A stretch of DNA of 64,000 nucleotides from contig JAJYTD010000010.1 in NCBI GenBank assembly GCA_021793235.1, forward strand, positions 1 through 64,000. The letters are read 5' to 3'. Numbering within the stretch: the first letter of the stretch is position 1; each line of letters begins with the position of its first letter. The translations under genes and the position numbers were made by a program. This DNA comes from Actinomycetes bacterium (GTDB lineage: Bacteria; Actinomycetota; Actinomycetes; Streptosporangiales; Streptosporangiaceae). This document shows positions 7,651 through 16,262 of the stretch, piece by piece. The notes beneath the pieces were generated by a model that saw only the letters and a program-made list of their open reading frames with translations, was not told the origin of the DNA and did no database searches.

Positions 7651-7958
7651 GGCCTCCCGCTGGTCCGGGCCTGGGCGGGCGGTCCTGTATCGCTTTTTGC
7701 CGAGTGCGTCCCGCTCGAAGCCCGCGCTTGGGGTCCGGGCGAGCGGGCGCCCCAGTCCATTCGCCGGAGTGTGCGGCGACCATTGAAGAGGGAATGGGGA
7801 GCCCGCCCGACCCGGCCGGGCCTAGATGAGTGAGTCCGACCTGGGACGCGCGCTGCCGTGGTCCTGCTCCCCACTCCCTTGAATCGAACGCGCGTTCGAT
7901 TCAAGGAGACTGTAGTGGATCGGCCGCGGTCGCGCCACTCGCACCACTCGGACAGTGG
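7651..7958. other. Intergenic between convergent genes, contains a 30-bp palindrome
   Basis: 308 bp separating the MauE-like gene from the convergent lipoprotein gene. Apart from the palindrome at 7877-7906 I see no gene; frames here are short and proline/arginine-rich. The palindrome may be a terminator for both sides or a protein-binding site. Confidence 0.4.
7877..7906. repeat. Perfect 30-bp palindrome without spacer
   Basis: The half-site CCTTGAATCGAACGC (7877-7891) is followed immediately by its exact reverse complement (7892-7906), with the centre at GCGC. There is no loop, so as RNA it would form a hairpin only by opening the centre. As DNA it suits a dimeric protein. It lies between two convergent genes, 53 bp past the lipoprotein stop. 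Confidence 0.9.
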
Positions 7959-8702
7959 TCAACCGAGGACCTCGTTCTCCCGCTCCAGCGCCTTTTTGGC
8001 GAATGCGGCCAGTGTCTCCGCGTAGTCCCCGTTCTCGTTGGGGCCTGCGATGGACGTGGCCGCCAGGTAGTCGCCGTTGCGGTAGATGAGGGTGTGGAGT
8101 TCCATCTGGTCCTCGCCGGTGTCGGTGGTAACGGAGAAGGCGCGGGAGTCGTCGGCCACCGTCTCCATGTCGATGTCCTCCACTGTGTAGGACGATGTCG
8201 TGCCGTCGTCCAGAGTGGCCTGGTAGGTGGAGCACTCCGAGGGAGGCGTGGTGTCGAGTGCTTCCTTCGCGGTCTCCTCCGGAACCTGGATCAGCGTGTG
8301 CGTGATGGTGTCGGAGTCACGGGCGAAGGCGGCGAGTGAAGCGGCGGCCTCACGCACCTCCGGCAGTTGCCCCCACTGGTTGACGGCGTCCATGCATTCG
8401 GGCTTGTCGAGTTCGATGGACTCGCGGAGCTTCTCGGCCCGCTGGGTCGCGTCCAGTTCGGCATAGATCCCCTGCTCGCTCTGCTCGGGGATGAGCTTGG
8501 CGTCGCCGAACTGGTCGAGCTGGGCCTTCTCCAGTTCAGCAGCGGCATCGGTGCCGGCCTTGGGGGCGGTGTCGGCGGGCGGCTCCTGCTCACCGCTGCG
8601 GTCCTCGGTAGATCCGCCGCCGCAGGCGGACACGGCGGCAATGAGAGCAATTGCCGTCAGTGTTTGGAATGATACTTTCTGTATCTTCTGGGGGTGCTTC
8701 AT
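7959..8702 (-). CDS. Lipoprotein, 247 aa
   Basis: The N-terminus has a lipoprotein signal: basic MKHPQKIQK, a hydrophobic core (LTAIALIAAVSA) and lipobox VSAC with Cys about residue 27, followed by a GGGSTEDRSGEQE linker. The mature part (about 55-240) is acidic and mixed helix/strand, with two further Cys (PEC, SEC) that could bond. It resembles small actinobacterial surface lipoproteins of unknown role. ATG 8702 has GGAGA upstream; a longer frame from 8762 lacks signal-like features. It is divergent from the aminotransferase gene. Confidence 0.75.
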   Translation of the reverse strand: MKHPQKIQKVSFQTLTAIALIAAVSACGGGSTEDRSGEQEPPADTAPKAGTDAAAELEKAQLDQFGDAKLIPEQSEQGIYAELDATQRAEKLRESIELDKPECMDAVNQWGQLPEVREAAASLAAFARDSDTITHTLIQVPEETAKEALDTTPPSECSTYQATLDDGTTSSYTVEDIDMETVADDSRAFSVTTDTGEDQMELHTLIYRNGDYLAATSIAGPNENGDYAETLAAFAKKALERENEVLG

Positions 8703-8815
8703 GGTGCCCTCTCCTTTTCTGTGCGATATTGCAACGGGGGTCCACTGGCGCTTCACCGGCATGTGGTCGCCGTGTGTAACTTGGCCCTTGCTTAGAGTAT
8801 CGATGAAGGAGAGCG

Positions 8816-9901
8816 GTGTCGGAGCGGAATTCGGCGTATTTTCGGGCTGTACTCGGATCCATCTCCGCCTACAAGCCGGGCCGTAGCGTAGTCGGGCCGG
8901 ACGGACGATCGGTGAAGCTCTCCTCCAATGAGAGCCCCTACGGTCCGCTGCCGTCGGTCCTGGACGCCGTCGCCTCCGCGGCCACCGAACTCAACCGCTA
9001 TCCCGACAACGGTGCCGTAGAGCTGATCGCGGGGCTGGCCCGCAGATTCGAAGTCCCCGAAGAGCACGTGGCGGTCGGCGCGGGCTCCGTCGGCGTGCTG
9101 CAGCAGCTGCTGGAGGCCACCGCCGAACCCGGCACGGAGGTCGTCTACGCCTGGCGGTCCTTCGAGGCCTACCCACTGCTCGTCGATCTGTCCGGTGCCG
9201 CCGCGGTGACGGTGCCACTGCGTGACGAGACCCACGACCTCGACGCCTTGGCCGCCGCGATCACCGAGCGGACCCGCATGGTGTTCGTGTGCAACCCGAA
9301 CAACCCCACCGGAACGGCGGTACGCGAAGCGGAGCTGACCGCGTTCCTCGACCGCGTCCCCGGCCACGTTCTGGTCATCCTGGACGAGGCCTACCGCGAG
9401 TACGTCCGCGACCCGCGGGTGCCCGACGGCGTGGCCCTGTACCGCGACCGGCCCAACGTCGCCGTGCTGCGGACGTTCTCCAAGGCCTACGGGCTGGCGG
9501 CGCTGCGCGTCGGCTTCCTCATCGGGCACCCGCACGTCGCCACCGCAGTACGCAAGACGATGGTGCCGTTCGCGGTCAACCACGTTGCACAGGCCGCGGC
9601 GGTCGCGTCACTGGCGGCAGAAGACGAACTGTTCGAGCGCGTGGCCGCAACGGTGCAGGAGCGGGATCGCGTGCGCGGCTGCCTGCTCACCGAGGGTTGG
9701 GACGTCCCCTCCACCGAGGCCAACTTCGTGTGGCTCCGGCTGAACGAGGACACCCTCGACTTCGCCGAGGCCTGTGCGGCCGCGGGTGTCGCCGTACGCC
9801 CCTTCGCGGGCGAAGGCGTGCGGGTCAGCATCGGAGCGCCCGACGACAACGACACCTTCCTCGCGGTCGCGCGGGACTACCCCAGGCGCAACCGCGGCTG
9901 A
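8816..9901 (+). CDS. hisC: Histidinol-phosphate / aromatic aminotransferase (HisC-Pat family)
   Basis: 361 aa, class I/II PLP aminotransferase. It contains SSNESPYGP (about 38-46), CNPNNPTGT (about 160), DEAYREYV (about 190) and the PLP-lysine motif [16 protein letters not shown] (about 220). It transfers an amino group between histidinol phosphate (or aromatic amino acids) and 2-oxoglutarate. It stands alone, not in a his operon; in actinobacteria such solitary copies are often the aromatic aminotransferase Pat/HisC2, so the exact substrate is open. GTG 8816 has AAGGAG upstream. A strong shared terminator follows. Confidence 0.85.
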   Translation: MSERNSAYFRAVLGSISAYKPGRSVVGPDGRSVKLSSNESPYGPLPSVLDAVASAATELNRYPDNGAVELIAGLARRFEVPEEHVAVGAGSVGVLQQLLEATAEPGTEVVYAWRSFEAYPLLVDLSGAAAVTVPLRDETHDLDALAAAITERTRMVFVCNPNNPTGTAVREAELTAFLDRVPGHVLVILDEAYREYVRDPRVPDGVALYRDRPNVAVLRTFSKAYGLAALRVGFLIGHPHVATAVRKTMVPFAVNHVAQAAAVASLAAEDELFERVAATVQERDRVRGCLLTEGWDVPSTEANFVWLRLNEDTLDFAEACAAAGVAVRPFAGEGVRVSIGAPDDNDTFLAVARDYPRRNRG

Positions 9902-9908
9902 GAGCGAG

Positions 9909-9954
9909 AACGGGGCCGGGCACGGTGGCCAATCGCACCGTGTCCGGCCCCGTT
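9909..9954. terminator. Bidirectional terminator between hisC and the regulator
   Basis: AACGGGGCCGG plus CACGGTG folds on CACCGTG plus CCGGCCCCGTT, about 18 bp with one bulge, loop about 8 nt. It starts 8 bp past the hisC stop and 14 bp before the convergent regulator stop. Confidence 0.85.
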
Positions 9955-9967
9955 CCTGCTCCGGGCG

Positions 9968-11281
9968 TCAGTTCCCGGCCTTGTCCAGCTTCTCGATGAT
10001 CAGTCGGTAGAGCTGGCGCGGGCGGCCCGGCTGCAGAGTCCGGTTGGGCGGCAGCGGCCACGCCAGTCCCTCTTCGACGAGTGTGCGCAGCAGTCGCCGG
10101 GCCGTGCGCGGAGTGACACCGAGCATCCGCCCGGCATTCTCCGCGTCGACCACCAGGGGGCCGTCCTCCTCGGCGATCTTCTCCGACAGCCGCAGCAGGG
10201 TCTCGCGGCCCTTGGTGCGCAGCGGCTCGGTCGACGGGCGCTGTGGTGCGCGCTGCGCGGGTACGAGCGACCTGCCCTCCCGGTCGACGGCAAAGCTCTG
10301 CCGGGTGGCCTGTGCCCGGTTCAGCGCCGCTCGCGCATGGGTCTCGGCGTCCTGGGTGGTGCGGCCCATGCCGATCCCGACCTCGACCGCGATGCCGAGT
10401 TCGGCCTTGACCCGCTCGACGAACGGTGGCTGCCGGAACCCCTCGGTGGCCGTCACCAGTGACCCCCGCGTCGCCGTGACCATGAAGGTGTGGTCGTCCA
10501 CTGGGTGGGCCGTGGCGTTGATGCGGTGCGCCTCCTGCAACAGCAGCCGATGCAGCGCCAGCCGCAGTTCATCGCGCCAGTAGCGGGGCGAGGAGCGGCG
10601 GCTGGAGTCGCGCAGAGTGGGGACGTCGACAATGACCACTCCCAACTGCGCTTCCTCCAGGCGGTGGTGGGCGCCGAGCAGGCCGGCGGTCTGCAGAGCG
10701 CTGCGTACGCCCGCGTTGGTCGGGCGCAGCCGAATCACCGGCACGCCGATGGCCTCCAGCCGCTCCGCGACGCCCCTGACACAAGTGATGGCCATACGGG
10801 TGGACTTGCGCCGCCACAGCCCTTCGTGGAACGAGGTGAGCTGGGCCGTGCTGGTCAGCTCTTCGTGTACGTGGATGCCGTCGACGGGAAGGTCGACCTC
10901 CGAATACGCCTCGACCACATCGGCTCTGCCGAGGACATCGAGGCTGGCCCGGGTGGGGTCGAACCTCTCGTCCAGGGTGGCCCGCAGTAGGGCCTCGTGC
11001 AGACTCGCGCCGCCGAGGGGAACGTACGTGGCGGGCATCGTCAGCACACCCGCCTTACGTGCGAACTCGTATGGGACGGGACTCGCGAACAGATACGCGT
11101 CGATCGCTGATCCCAGGCGCAGTACCTTGTCGGTCGCCTCTTGCTCATCTCGATAGGCGGCGGCGATGAGCCTGGCGTTGAGCGGCCCTGTGGACCCCGG
11201 CCCCATGAGCATGACGCGCTCGACCACCTCATGGGGCCCGATGACACCAATAGTCAAATCGCCAGTACGCTGCGCACTCAC
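9968..11281 (-). CDS. Transcriptional regulator with degenerate GGDEF-like middle and C-terminal winged HTH
   Basis: 437 aa. The N-terminal 150 residues (IGVIGPHEVVERVMLMG) look like a sensory alpha/beta domain. Residues about 215-330 (LGVVIVDVP, EVGIGMGRTTQDAETHARAALNRA) resemble the fold of nucleotide cyclase/GGDEF domains without a recognisable catalytic signature. The C-terminus (about 365-435) has AGRMLGVTPRTARRLLRTLVEEG, a helix-turn-helix. Such proteins are conserved beside hisC/pat in actinomycetes, but their ligand is not known to me. It is convergent with hisC. Confidence 0.65.
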   Translation of the reverse strand: MSAQRTGDLTIGVIGPHEVVERVMLMGPGSTGPLNARLIAAAYRDEQEATDKVLRLGSAIDAYLFASPVPYEFARKAGVLTMPATYVPLGGASLHEALLRATLDERFDPTRASLDVLGRADVVEAYSEVDLPVDGIHVHEELTSTAQLTSFHEGLWRRKSTRMAITCVRGVAERLEAIGVPVIRLRPTNAGVRSALQTAGLLGAHHRLEEAQLGVVIVDVPTLRDSSRRSSPRYWRDELRLALHRLLLQEAHRINATAHPVDDHTFMVTATRGSLVTATEGFRQPPFVERVKAELGIAVEVGIGMGRTTQDAETHARAALNRAQATRQSFAVDREGRSLVPAQRAPQRPSTEPLRTKGRETLLRLSEKIAEEDGPLVVDAENAGRMLGVTPRTARRLLRTLVEEGLAWPLPPNRTLQPGRPRQLYRLIIEKLDKAGN

Positions 11282-11422
11282 CTCGGGCTGCTCCCCGCTA
11301 CCATTCCACGCTCTTCACTATGTGCGCCCACTGGTTTCCCGAACCTGTTTCCTGTCACGGCATGATTGCCGAGATCGTACCCATTGTGCGGGGCCAATGA
11401 AGATCGTTTCACTCAGAACGCC

Positions 11423-11460
11423 AAAAGCCGGGTGGAAGGTTTCCCCCCCCACCTCGGCTT
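11423..11460 (-). terminator. Terminator of murA
   Basis: On the minus strand AAGCCG-a-GGTGG (from 11460) folds onto CCACC-CGGCTT and runs into TTTT (11423-11426). It lies 18 nt past the murA stop. Confidence 0.75.
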
Positions 11461-11478
11461 GAACTGGGAACCCGATCT

Positions 11479-12774
11479 TCACACGGCGTCGTCGCGCACC
11501 ACATCCGCTCCCAAAGCGGACAGTCGCGCGGCGAACTGGGCATGGCCCCGGTCGACCAGATATCCCGGCGCGACAATGGTCTCACCCTCGGCGACCAGTC
11601 CGGCCAGAACCAGGGCGGCACCCGTGCGCAGATCGTGTGCGACGACGTCGGTACCCCGCAGGGCGGTCGAACCGTGCACGATCGCGCGGGTCCCGTCGAC
11701 CTCGATCTTGGCGCCCATTTTGTTCAGCTCGTCGGCCAGTGCGAAACGGCCGTCGTAGATGGCTTCGTGCAGGTAGCTTTCGCCGTCGGCCAACGTGGCC
11801 AACGCCATCAGCGGGGACTGCAGGTCGGTGGCGAACCCCGGGTACGGGGACGTCACGGCGTTGATCGGGCGCAGCGGGTGGTCGGCGTCGCGGCGTACGT
11901 GCAGCACCGCGCCCTGCTGGGCGAACTCCACGCCCATCTGCTCCAGCTTCCACCGGGCCACCCCCAAGTGCTCCAGGTGAGCACCGACAAGGCTGACTTC
12001 ACCCCCGGTGGCGGCCGCCATCATCGCGAACACGCCGGCGTCGATGCGGTCGGACATGATCGTGTGCTCGACAGCGGTGAGTTCTTCGACGCCCTCGACC
12101 GTGATGAACCCGGTTCCGCCGCCTTTGATCTTGGCGCCCATACGGGTGAGGAACTCGATTACATCGAGGACCTCGGGCTCCAGGGCGGCGTGTTCGATGA
12201 CCGTGGTGCCCGGTGCGAGCACCGCGGCCATGATGAGGTTCTCGGTACCGGTATGCGAGGGGGTGTCGAGGTAGAGGTGCCCTCCCCGGAGATTGTTCGA
12301 TCGGACGTTGATGTGGTTGCGCTCGTCGTCTTCGGTGACTTCGGCGCCGAGCCGGGCGAAGCCGCGGTAGTGGAAGTCGAGTTTGCGGCTGCCGAGATTG
12401 CACCCGCCGACCCCTTCGATCCTGGCCTGGCCCATGCGGTGCATGAGCGCGGGAACGAACAGCACCGAGCCGCGGAACCGGGCGGCGATGTCCGCCGGAA
12501 GGACGGCGCGTTCGGGGTCGTTGAGTTGCGAGGCGTCGATCACGACCGTGCGTTCGGGCTCATGGAACTCGACTCTGGCACCGATGTGCTCGGCGAGTTC
12601 CAGCGCGCGCCTGACGTCCTCAATGATCGGGACATTGCGCAGCACCGTGCGTCCCTTGGCCGCGAGCAGGGCGGCGCCGATCATCGGCAGCACGGCGTTC
12701 TTCGCGCCTTGGATGAATGCCGTCCCGTTGAGGGGACGGCCGCCCCTGACGCGGTAGCGAACCTCCTGGCCCAT
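11479..12774 (-). CDS. murA: UDP-N-acetylglucosamine 1-carboxyvinyltransferase (MurA-type)
   Basis: 431 aa, an EPSP-synthase-fold enzyme that adds enolpyruvyl to UDP-GlcNAc, the first committed step of peptidoglycan synthesis. It has GAKNAVLP (Lys25/Asn26, substrate contacts), the mobile-loop cysteine in VGGCNLGSRKLDFH (Cys125, equivalent of Cys115, the fosfomycin target) and SPYPGFATDLQ with the catalytic Asp. The loop differs from the usual GARPVDLH, so this is a divergent branch and could be a second copy. ATG 12774 has GGAG eight bases upstream. It stands alone, with its own terminator. Confidence 0.85.
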   Translation of the reverse strand: MGQEVRYRVRGGRPLNGTAFIQGAKNAVLPMIGAALLAAKGRTVLRNVPIIEDVRRALELAEHIGARVEFHEPERTVVIDASQLNDPERAVLPADIAARFRGSVLFVPALMHRMGQARIEGVGGCNLGSRKLDFHYRGFARLGAEVTEDDERNHINVRSNNLRGGHLYLDTPSHTGTENLIMAAVLAPGTTVIEHAALEPEVLDVIEFLTRMGAKIKGGGTGFITVEGVEELTAVEHTIMSDRIDAGVFAMMAAATGGEVSLVGAHLEHLGVARWKLEQMGVEFAQQGAVLHVRRDADHPLRPINAVTSPYPGFATDLQSPLMALATLADGESYLHEAIYDGRFALADELNKMGAKIEVDGTRAIVHGSTALRGTDVVAHDLRTGAALVLAGLVAEGETIVAPGYLVDRGHAQFAARLSALGADVVRDDAV

Positions 12775-13143
12775 GCTCAGTGCTCCTTCGTGAGGCGGAT
12801 GTAAAGGGTTGTGCTCGGTGGAAAGGCCTATGCGCGATCGGACGCGGGACACCCGGAATGTGTTCCGCTGAAATGGGCTCGATCTGAACCACTGTCAGTG
12901 ATCGTCGCTGGTGGGCGTTACACATCGTGTGCCCGTTCATCTCACGATCATGCTTGCTATGAGGTGCTCTATGCCAAGACGTCACCCATGGTCAACTGAT
13001 GGCGAGTTGTCGGAATGCCCTCTGTGGACGCGGGTCCAGTCCGGCGCCGACGGCAGAAGGACGAGTACTACTGTATGTCTTGTGTGTTGCGTTCGGCGCC
13101 ATGGTGTTGGAGTTCACCGGGGTATCCCGGACGTGCGGCAAGG
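12775..13143. other. Intergenic upstream of murA
   Basis: 369 bp between the end of purC and the start of murA. It should contain the murA promoter and the end of the purB-purC transcript. No hairpin or gene was recognised. Confidence 0.35.
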
Positions 13144-14052
13144 TCAGGCAAGGCGGGATTTTTCGCCGGTGAGCCGTTCGTAGACCTCCACATACTTCGC
13201 GTGGGTTCGTTCGACCACGTTAGCGGGCAGAGGTGGTGGTGGGGTGTCCGCTGTGCGATCCCAGCCGGATTCGGGCGAGGCCAACCAGTCGCGAATGAAC
13301 TGTTTGTCGAAAGAAGGTTGCGCCCGACCCGGATCCCATGCGTCGGCCGGCCAGAAGCGCGAGGAGTCGGGGGTGAATACCTCGTCGGCGAGGACAAGGG
13401 CGCCGTTGGGATCGCGGCCGAACTCGAACTTGGTATCTGCCAGCAGGATACCGCGCTGCTCGGCGATGTCGCGGCCCCGGGCATAGATCTCCAGGGTGCG
13501 CTCGCGCAGCTCGGCGGCGAGTTCCGCACCGTGTTGCGCAGCCACGGCGGCATAGGACACGTTCTCGTCGTGCTCGCCCACCTCTGCTTTGACGGCCGGG
13601 GTGAAGATCGGTCGGTCCAGCCGTGAACCGTCGACCAGCCCTTCGGGCAGCGAAATACCGCACACGGTGCCCGACCGCTCGTATTCGGCCAGGCCGGAGC
13701 CTGTCAGGTAGCCGCGCGCCACGCACTCCACCGGAACCATGTCCAGGTTTCGGCAGACGAGGGTGCGCCCGGTCCAGTCGCCGGGGGCGCCGGGCGGGGG
13801 GATGTCGGAGAGCACGTGGTTGGGGACCAGATCGGCCAGGCGCTCGAACCACCACAGGGAGAGCTGAGTGAGTAGTCGCCCCTTTCCCGGGATCTCAGTG
13901 GGCAGTACCCAGTCGTAGGCGGAGACGCGGTCGCTGGCGACCATCACGAGATCGCCGTCAGCGGTCGCGTAGAGATCGCGGACTTTACCCGTGTGCAGGT
14001 GGGTCAGGCCTGGAACCGCAACGGGTACGGGCTTGTCGACGAAGCCGCTCAA
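13144..14052 (-). CDS. purC: Phosphoribosylaminoimidazole-succinocarboxamide synthase
   Basis: 302 aa. SAICAR synthetase joins aspartate to CAIR with ATP, step 8 of purine synthesis. Motifs seen: HTGKVRDLY (about 20-28), VASDRVSAYDWVLP, VECVARGYLTGSG, and LADTKFEFG followed by DEVFTPDSSRFW, where metal and CAIR are held. Length is typical. It lies 76 bp downstream of purB on the same strand, so the two are likely co-transcribed. Confidence 0.95.
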   Translation of the reverse strand: MSGFVDKPVPVAVPGLTHLHTGKVRDLYATADGDLVMVASDRVSAYDWVLPTEIPGKGRLLTQLSLWWFERLADLVPNHVLSDIPPPGAPGDWTGRTLVCRNLDMVPVECVARGYLTGSGLAEYERSGTVCGISLPEGLVDGSRLDRPIFTPAVKAEVGEHDENVSYAAVAAQHGAELAAELRERTLEIYARGRDIAEQRGILLADTKFEFGRDPNGALVLADEVFTPDSSRFWPADAWDPGRAQPSFDKQFIRDWLASPESGWDRTADTPPPPLPANVVERTHAKYVEVYERLTGEKSRLA

Positions 14053-14128
14053 AGGAGTCCCCTTCCTGGATCTGCGGGGTGAAAGGCGGGCGATCCGGTT
14101 CGTGTCCGAAGCGCCCGCCCGGGTCGGG

Positions 14129-15436
14129 TCAGCTCAGGCTCGCGAGCCGGTCGAAGACATCGCCCAGCCGCTGAACGAAGCGCTCGGGGCGGCAGATCTC
14201 GTCCAGCCGCGCCTCGTCGAGGGCGACATCGCGGGCACCGGCCTCCTCGCGCAGCGTCTCGCGGAACGGGGCGCCGGTCTCCCAGGTCCGCATCGCCGCG
14301 GTCTGCACGAGCGCGTACACGTCCTCGCGTGAGGAACCGGTCTCGATAAGCTCTGACACCACGGTGGAGGAGTAGATCAACCCGTGGGTGGAGTCCAGGT
14401 TGGCGCGCATCCGCTCGATGTCCACGACAAGACCGGTGACCAGCTTGGTGGTCAGGTTCAGTAGGTAGTCGGTCGCTATGGCGGCATCCGGCAGTGAGAT
14501 GCGTTCGGTGGAGGAGTGCGAGATGTCCCGCTCATGCCACAGCGGGATTCCCTCCAGCACCGGAACGATCTGGGCGCGCACGTTGCGGGCCATACCGCAG
14601 ATGCGCTCCGACATGATCGGGTTCTTCTTGTGCGGCATGGCGCTGGAGCCCTTCTGGCCCTTGCCGAACGGCTCCCACAGCTCCCGCACCTCGGTGCGCT
14701 GGCCGTGCCGCACCTCCAGGGCGACCGCCTCGCAGACAGTGGCCATGATGGCCAGACTGGACACCCACTCCGAGATGCCGTCCCTCAGCACCACCTGCGT
14801 GGACACATCAGCCGGACGCAGCCCGAGCTTCTCGGCGACGTAGGCTTCGACCGCCGGATCGATGTTGGAGTAGGTGCCGACCGGCCCCGAGATCGCCATG
14901 ACCCCGACCGCCTCGCGGGCGCGGCGCAGCCGGTCGCGAGAGCGCGCCATGCCGAAGGCGAAGTCGGCGACACGGTGCCCCCAGACATCGGGTTCGCCGT
15001 GGATGCCGTGCGTCCGGCCGACCCGCAGGGTGTTCCGGTGCTCCAGCGCGTGGTCGCGCAGCGCGGCGACGAGGGTGTCGGCCTTGGCCAGCAGGATGTC
15101 GGTGGCCTCGACCAGTTGGGCGGCGAGCGCGGTGTCGAGCAGGTCTGAAGAGGTCATACCGAAGTGCACCCAGGCCGCGGCGTCGCGCGGCTCGGTGTTG
15201 TCAGCCCATGCCGTCAGAAACGCGATGACGTCGTGCTGGGTGACGGCCTCGATCTCGGCCACCCGCTCAGGGGTGGGCGGCGGTGCCTTCCGCACCGGTT
15301 CCACCGCATCAGCGGGGACCGTGCCCGCTGCGGCGTGTGCCTCCAGAACCAGGGTCTCCACCTGGCACCAGAGTTCGTACTTGTGGGCGTCGCTGAAGAC
15401 GCGCCCCATGTCCGGGAGGGTATAGCGCTCGATCAC
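14129..15436 (-). CDS. purB: Adenylosuccinate lyase
   Basis: 435 aa. It cleaves SAICAR and adenylosuccinate, releasing fumarate, in the purine pathway. The fumarase/aspartase signature is SSAMPHKKNPI (about 255-265). The catalytic His regions GRTHGIHGEPDVWG and MTSSDLLDTA are also present. The protein starts MIERYTLPDMGRVFSD, like typical PurB. It is the first gene of a purB-purC pair; the vapBC-like pair lies just upstream. Confidence 0.95.
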   Translation of the reverse strand: MIERYTLPDMGRVFSDAHKYELWCQVETLVLEAHAAAGTVPADAVEPVRKAPPPTPERVAEIEAVTQHDVIAFLTAWADNTEPRDAAAWVHFGMTSSDLLDTALAAQLVEATDILLAKADTLVAALRDHALEHRNTLRVGRTHGIHGEPDVWGHRVADFAFGMARSRDRLRRAREAVGVMAISGPVGTYSNIDPAVEAYVAEKLGLRPADVSTQVVLRDGISEWVSSLAIMATVCEAVALEVRHGQRTEVRELWEPFGKGQKGSSAMPHKKNPIMSERICGMARNVRAQIVPVLEGIPLWHERDISHSSTERISLPDAAIATDYLLNLTTKLVTGLVVDIERMRANLDSTHGLIYSSTVVSELIETGSSREDVYALVQTAAMRTWETGAPFRETLREEAGARDVALDEARLDEICRPERFVQRLGDVFDRLASLS

Positions 15437-15469
15437 CCGACCATTTTCGCAGGTATCCGGAGTGCGGGG

Positions 15470-15883
15470 TCAGCAGGTGACGAGCTGCACAAGCTCAGGG
15501 GCAGCGCTCTCCAGTCTCTTGTCAGCGGTGAGCACCGCATCTGCCGACATGTCCACACCACTGGCAAGGATGAGCGCATCGGGGGTTTTCAGTCCAGGAT
15601 GATTCGCCGCCCGCAGCTTTGCGGCGTGGTTGGCTATCTCGAGGTTGACCGGGATAGTGGCTGAGAAGAATCCCTTCTTCAATCCCTCAAGATTTTGGAC
15701 AGCGCTCTTGCCGCGGTGTCGGAGCGCGCCCGAAAGCACCTCAGACCAGACGATCACTGACAGGGGAAATTCGGCGCCTTGGTGCTCCCACTCGCGCACC
15801 GCTGAGAGGGCGGGCCCATGCATGGAGTCTTTGGTGTTAAGCAGGCTAATGACGATGTTGGTATCGAGGAGGACGACCGCCAC
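15470..15883 (-). CDS. vapC: VapC-like PIN-domain ribonuclease toxin
   Basis: 137 aa, PIN fold. The first acid is in VVLLDTNIVISLLN (Asp near residue 6), the second in SEVLSGAL (Glu), then PDALILASG and LTADKRLE supply the later Asp residues, making the metal site that cuts RNA. GTG 15883 overlaps the antitoxin stop by one base (TAGTG); a start at 15901 is possible but has poorer spacing. The antitoxin gene comes first, as usual. The pair sits between purD and purB. Confidence 0.85.
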   Translation of the reverse strand: MAVVLLDTNIVISLLNTKDSMHGPALSAVREWEHQGAEFPLSVIVWSEVLSGALRHRGKSAVQNLEGLKKGFFSATIPVNLEIANHAAKLRAANHPGLKTPDALILASGVDMSADAVLTADKRLESAAPELVQLVTC

Positions 15884-16176
15884 TACTCTGCTGCCTTCCA
15901 CTGCTCCTCAAGAGCGCGGTCCCGCTCGTCCCACTCATCACGCAGGCTTTGCACGTCGATGTCGGGCCCGTCGAGAATGCCGACGAACTCGGTGATACTC
16001 CTCCGCGGTTTGTGGTGAGGGCGGATAGTGATATCGCCGGCTTCGGTCGTCTCGAAATCGACGCAATCGTCCAGTTCGATTCCGGCGGCCTGGAGATCGC
16101 GCCTGGAGAACGTAACGGTGACTCTGTCACGGTCGTGGCGGACCCGGGCACGGCGGTATCGGAGTGGTGTTGTCAT
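15883..16176 (-). CDS. vapB: VapB-like AbrB/MazE-type antitoxin
   Basis: 97 aa. The N-terminal half (VRHDRDRVTVTFSRRDLQAAGIE, then VDFETTEAGDITIRP) has the swapped-hairpin AbrB look used for DNA binding and autorepression. The C-terminal part (DVQSLRDEWDERDRALEEQW) is a long acidic helix suited to cover the PIN active site. Its stop overlaps the toxin start. It would neutralise the toxin and repress the pair. Confidence 0.75.
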   Translation of the reverse strand: MTTPLRYRRARVRHDRDRVTVTFSRRDLQAAGIELDDCVDFETTEAGDITIRPHHKPRRSITEFVGILDGPDIDVQSLRDEWDERDRALEEQWKAAE

Positions 16177-16262
16177 CCCTGATCACCTCGTCATAGGCAG
16201 GCGGGCAGTACTTACAATGTAGGACGTAGAGACTGCCGCTGTCCGGGTTTTCCCCAGATCCT

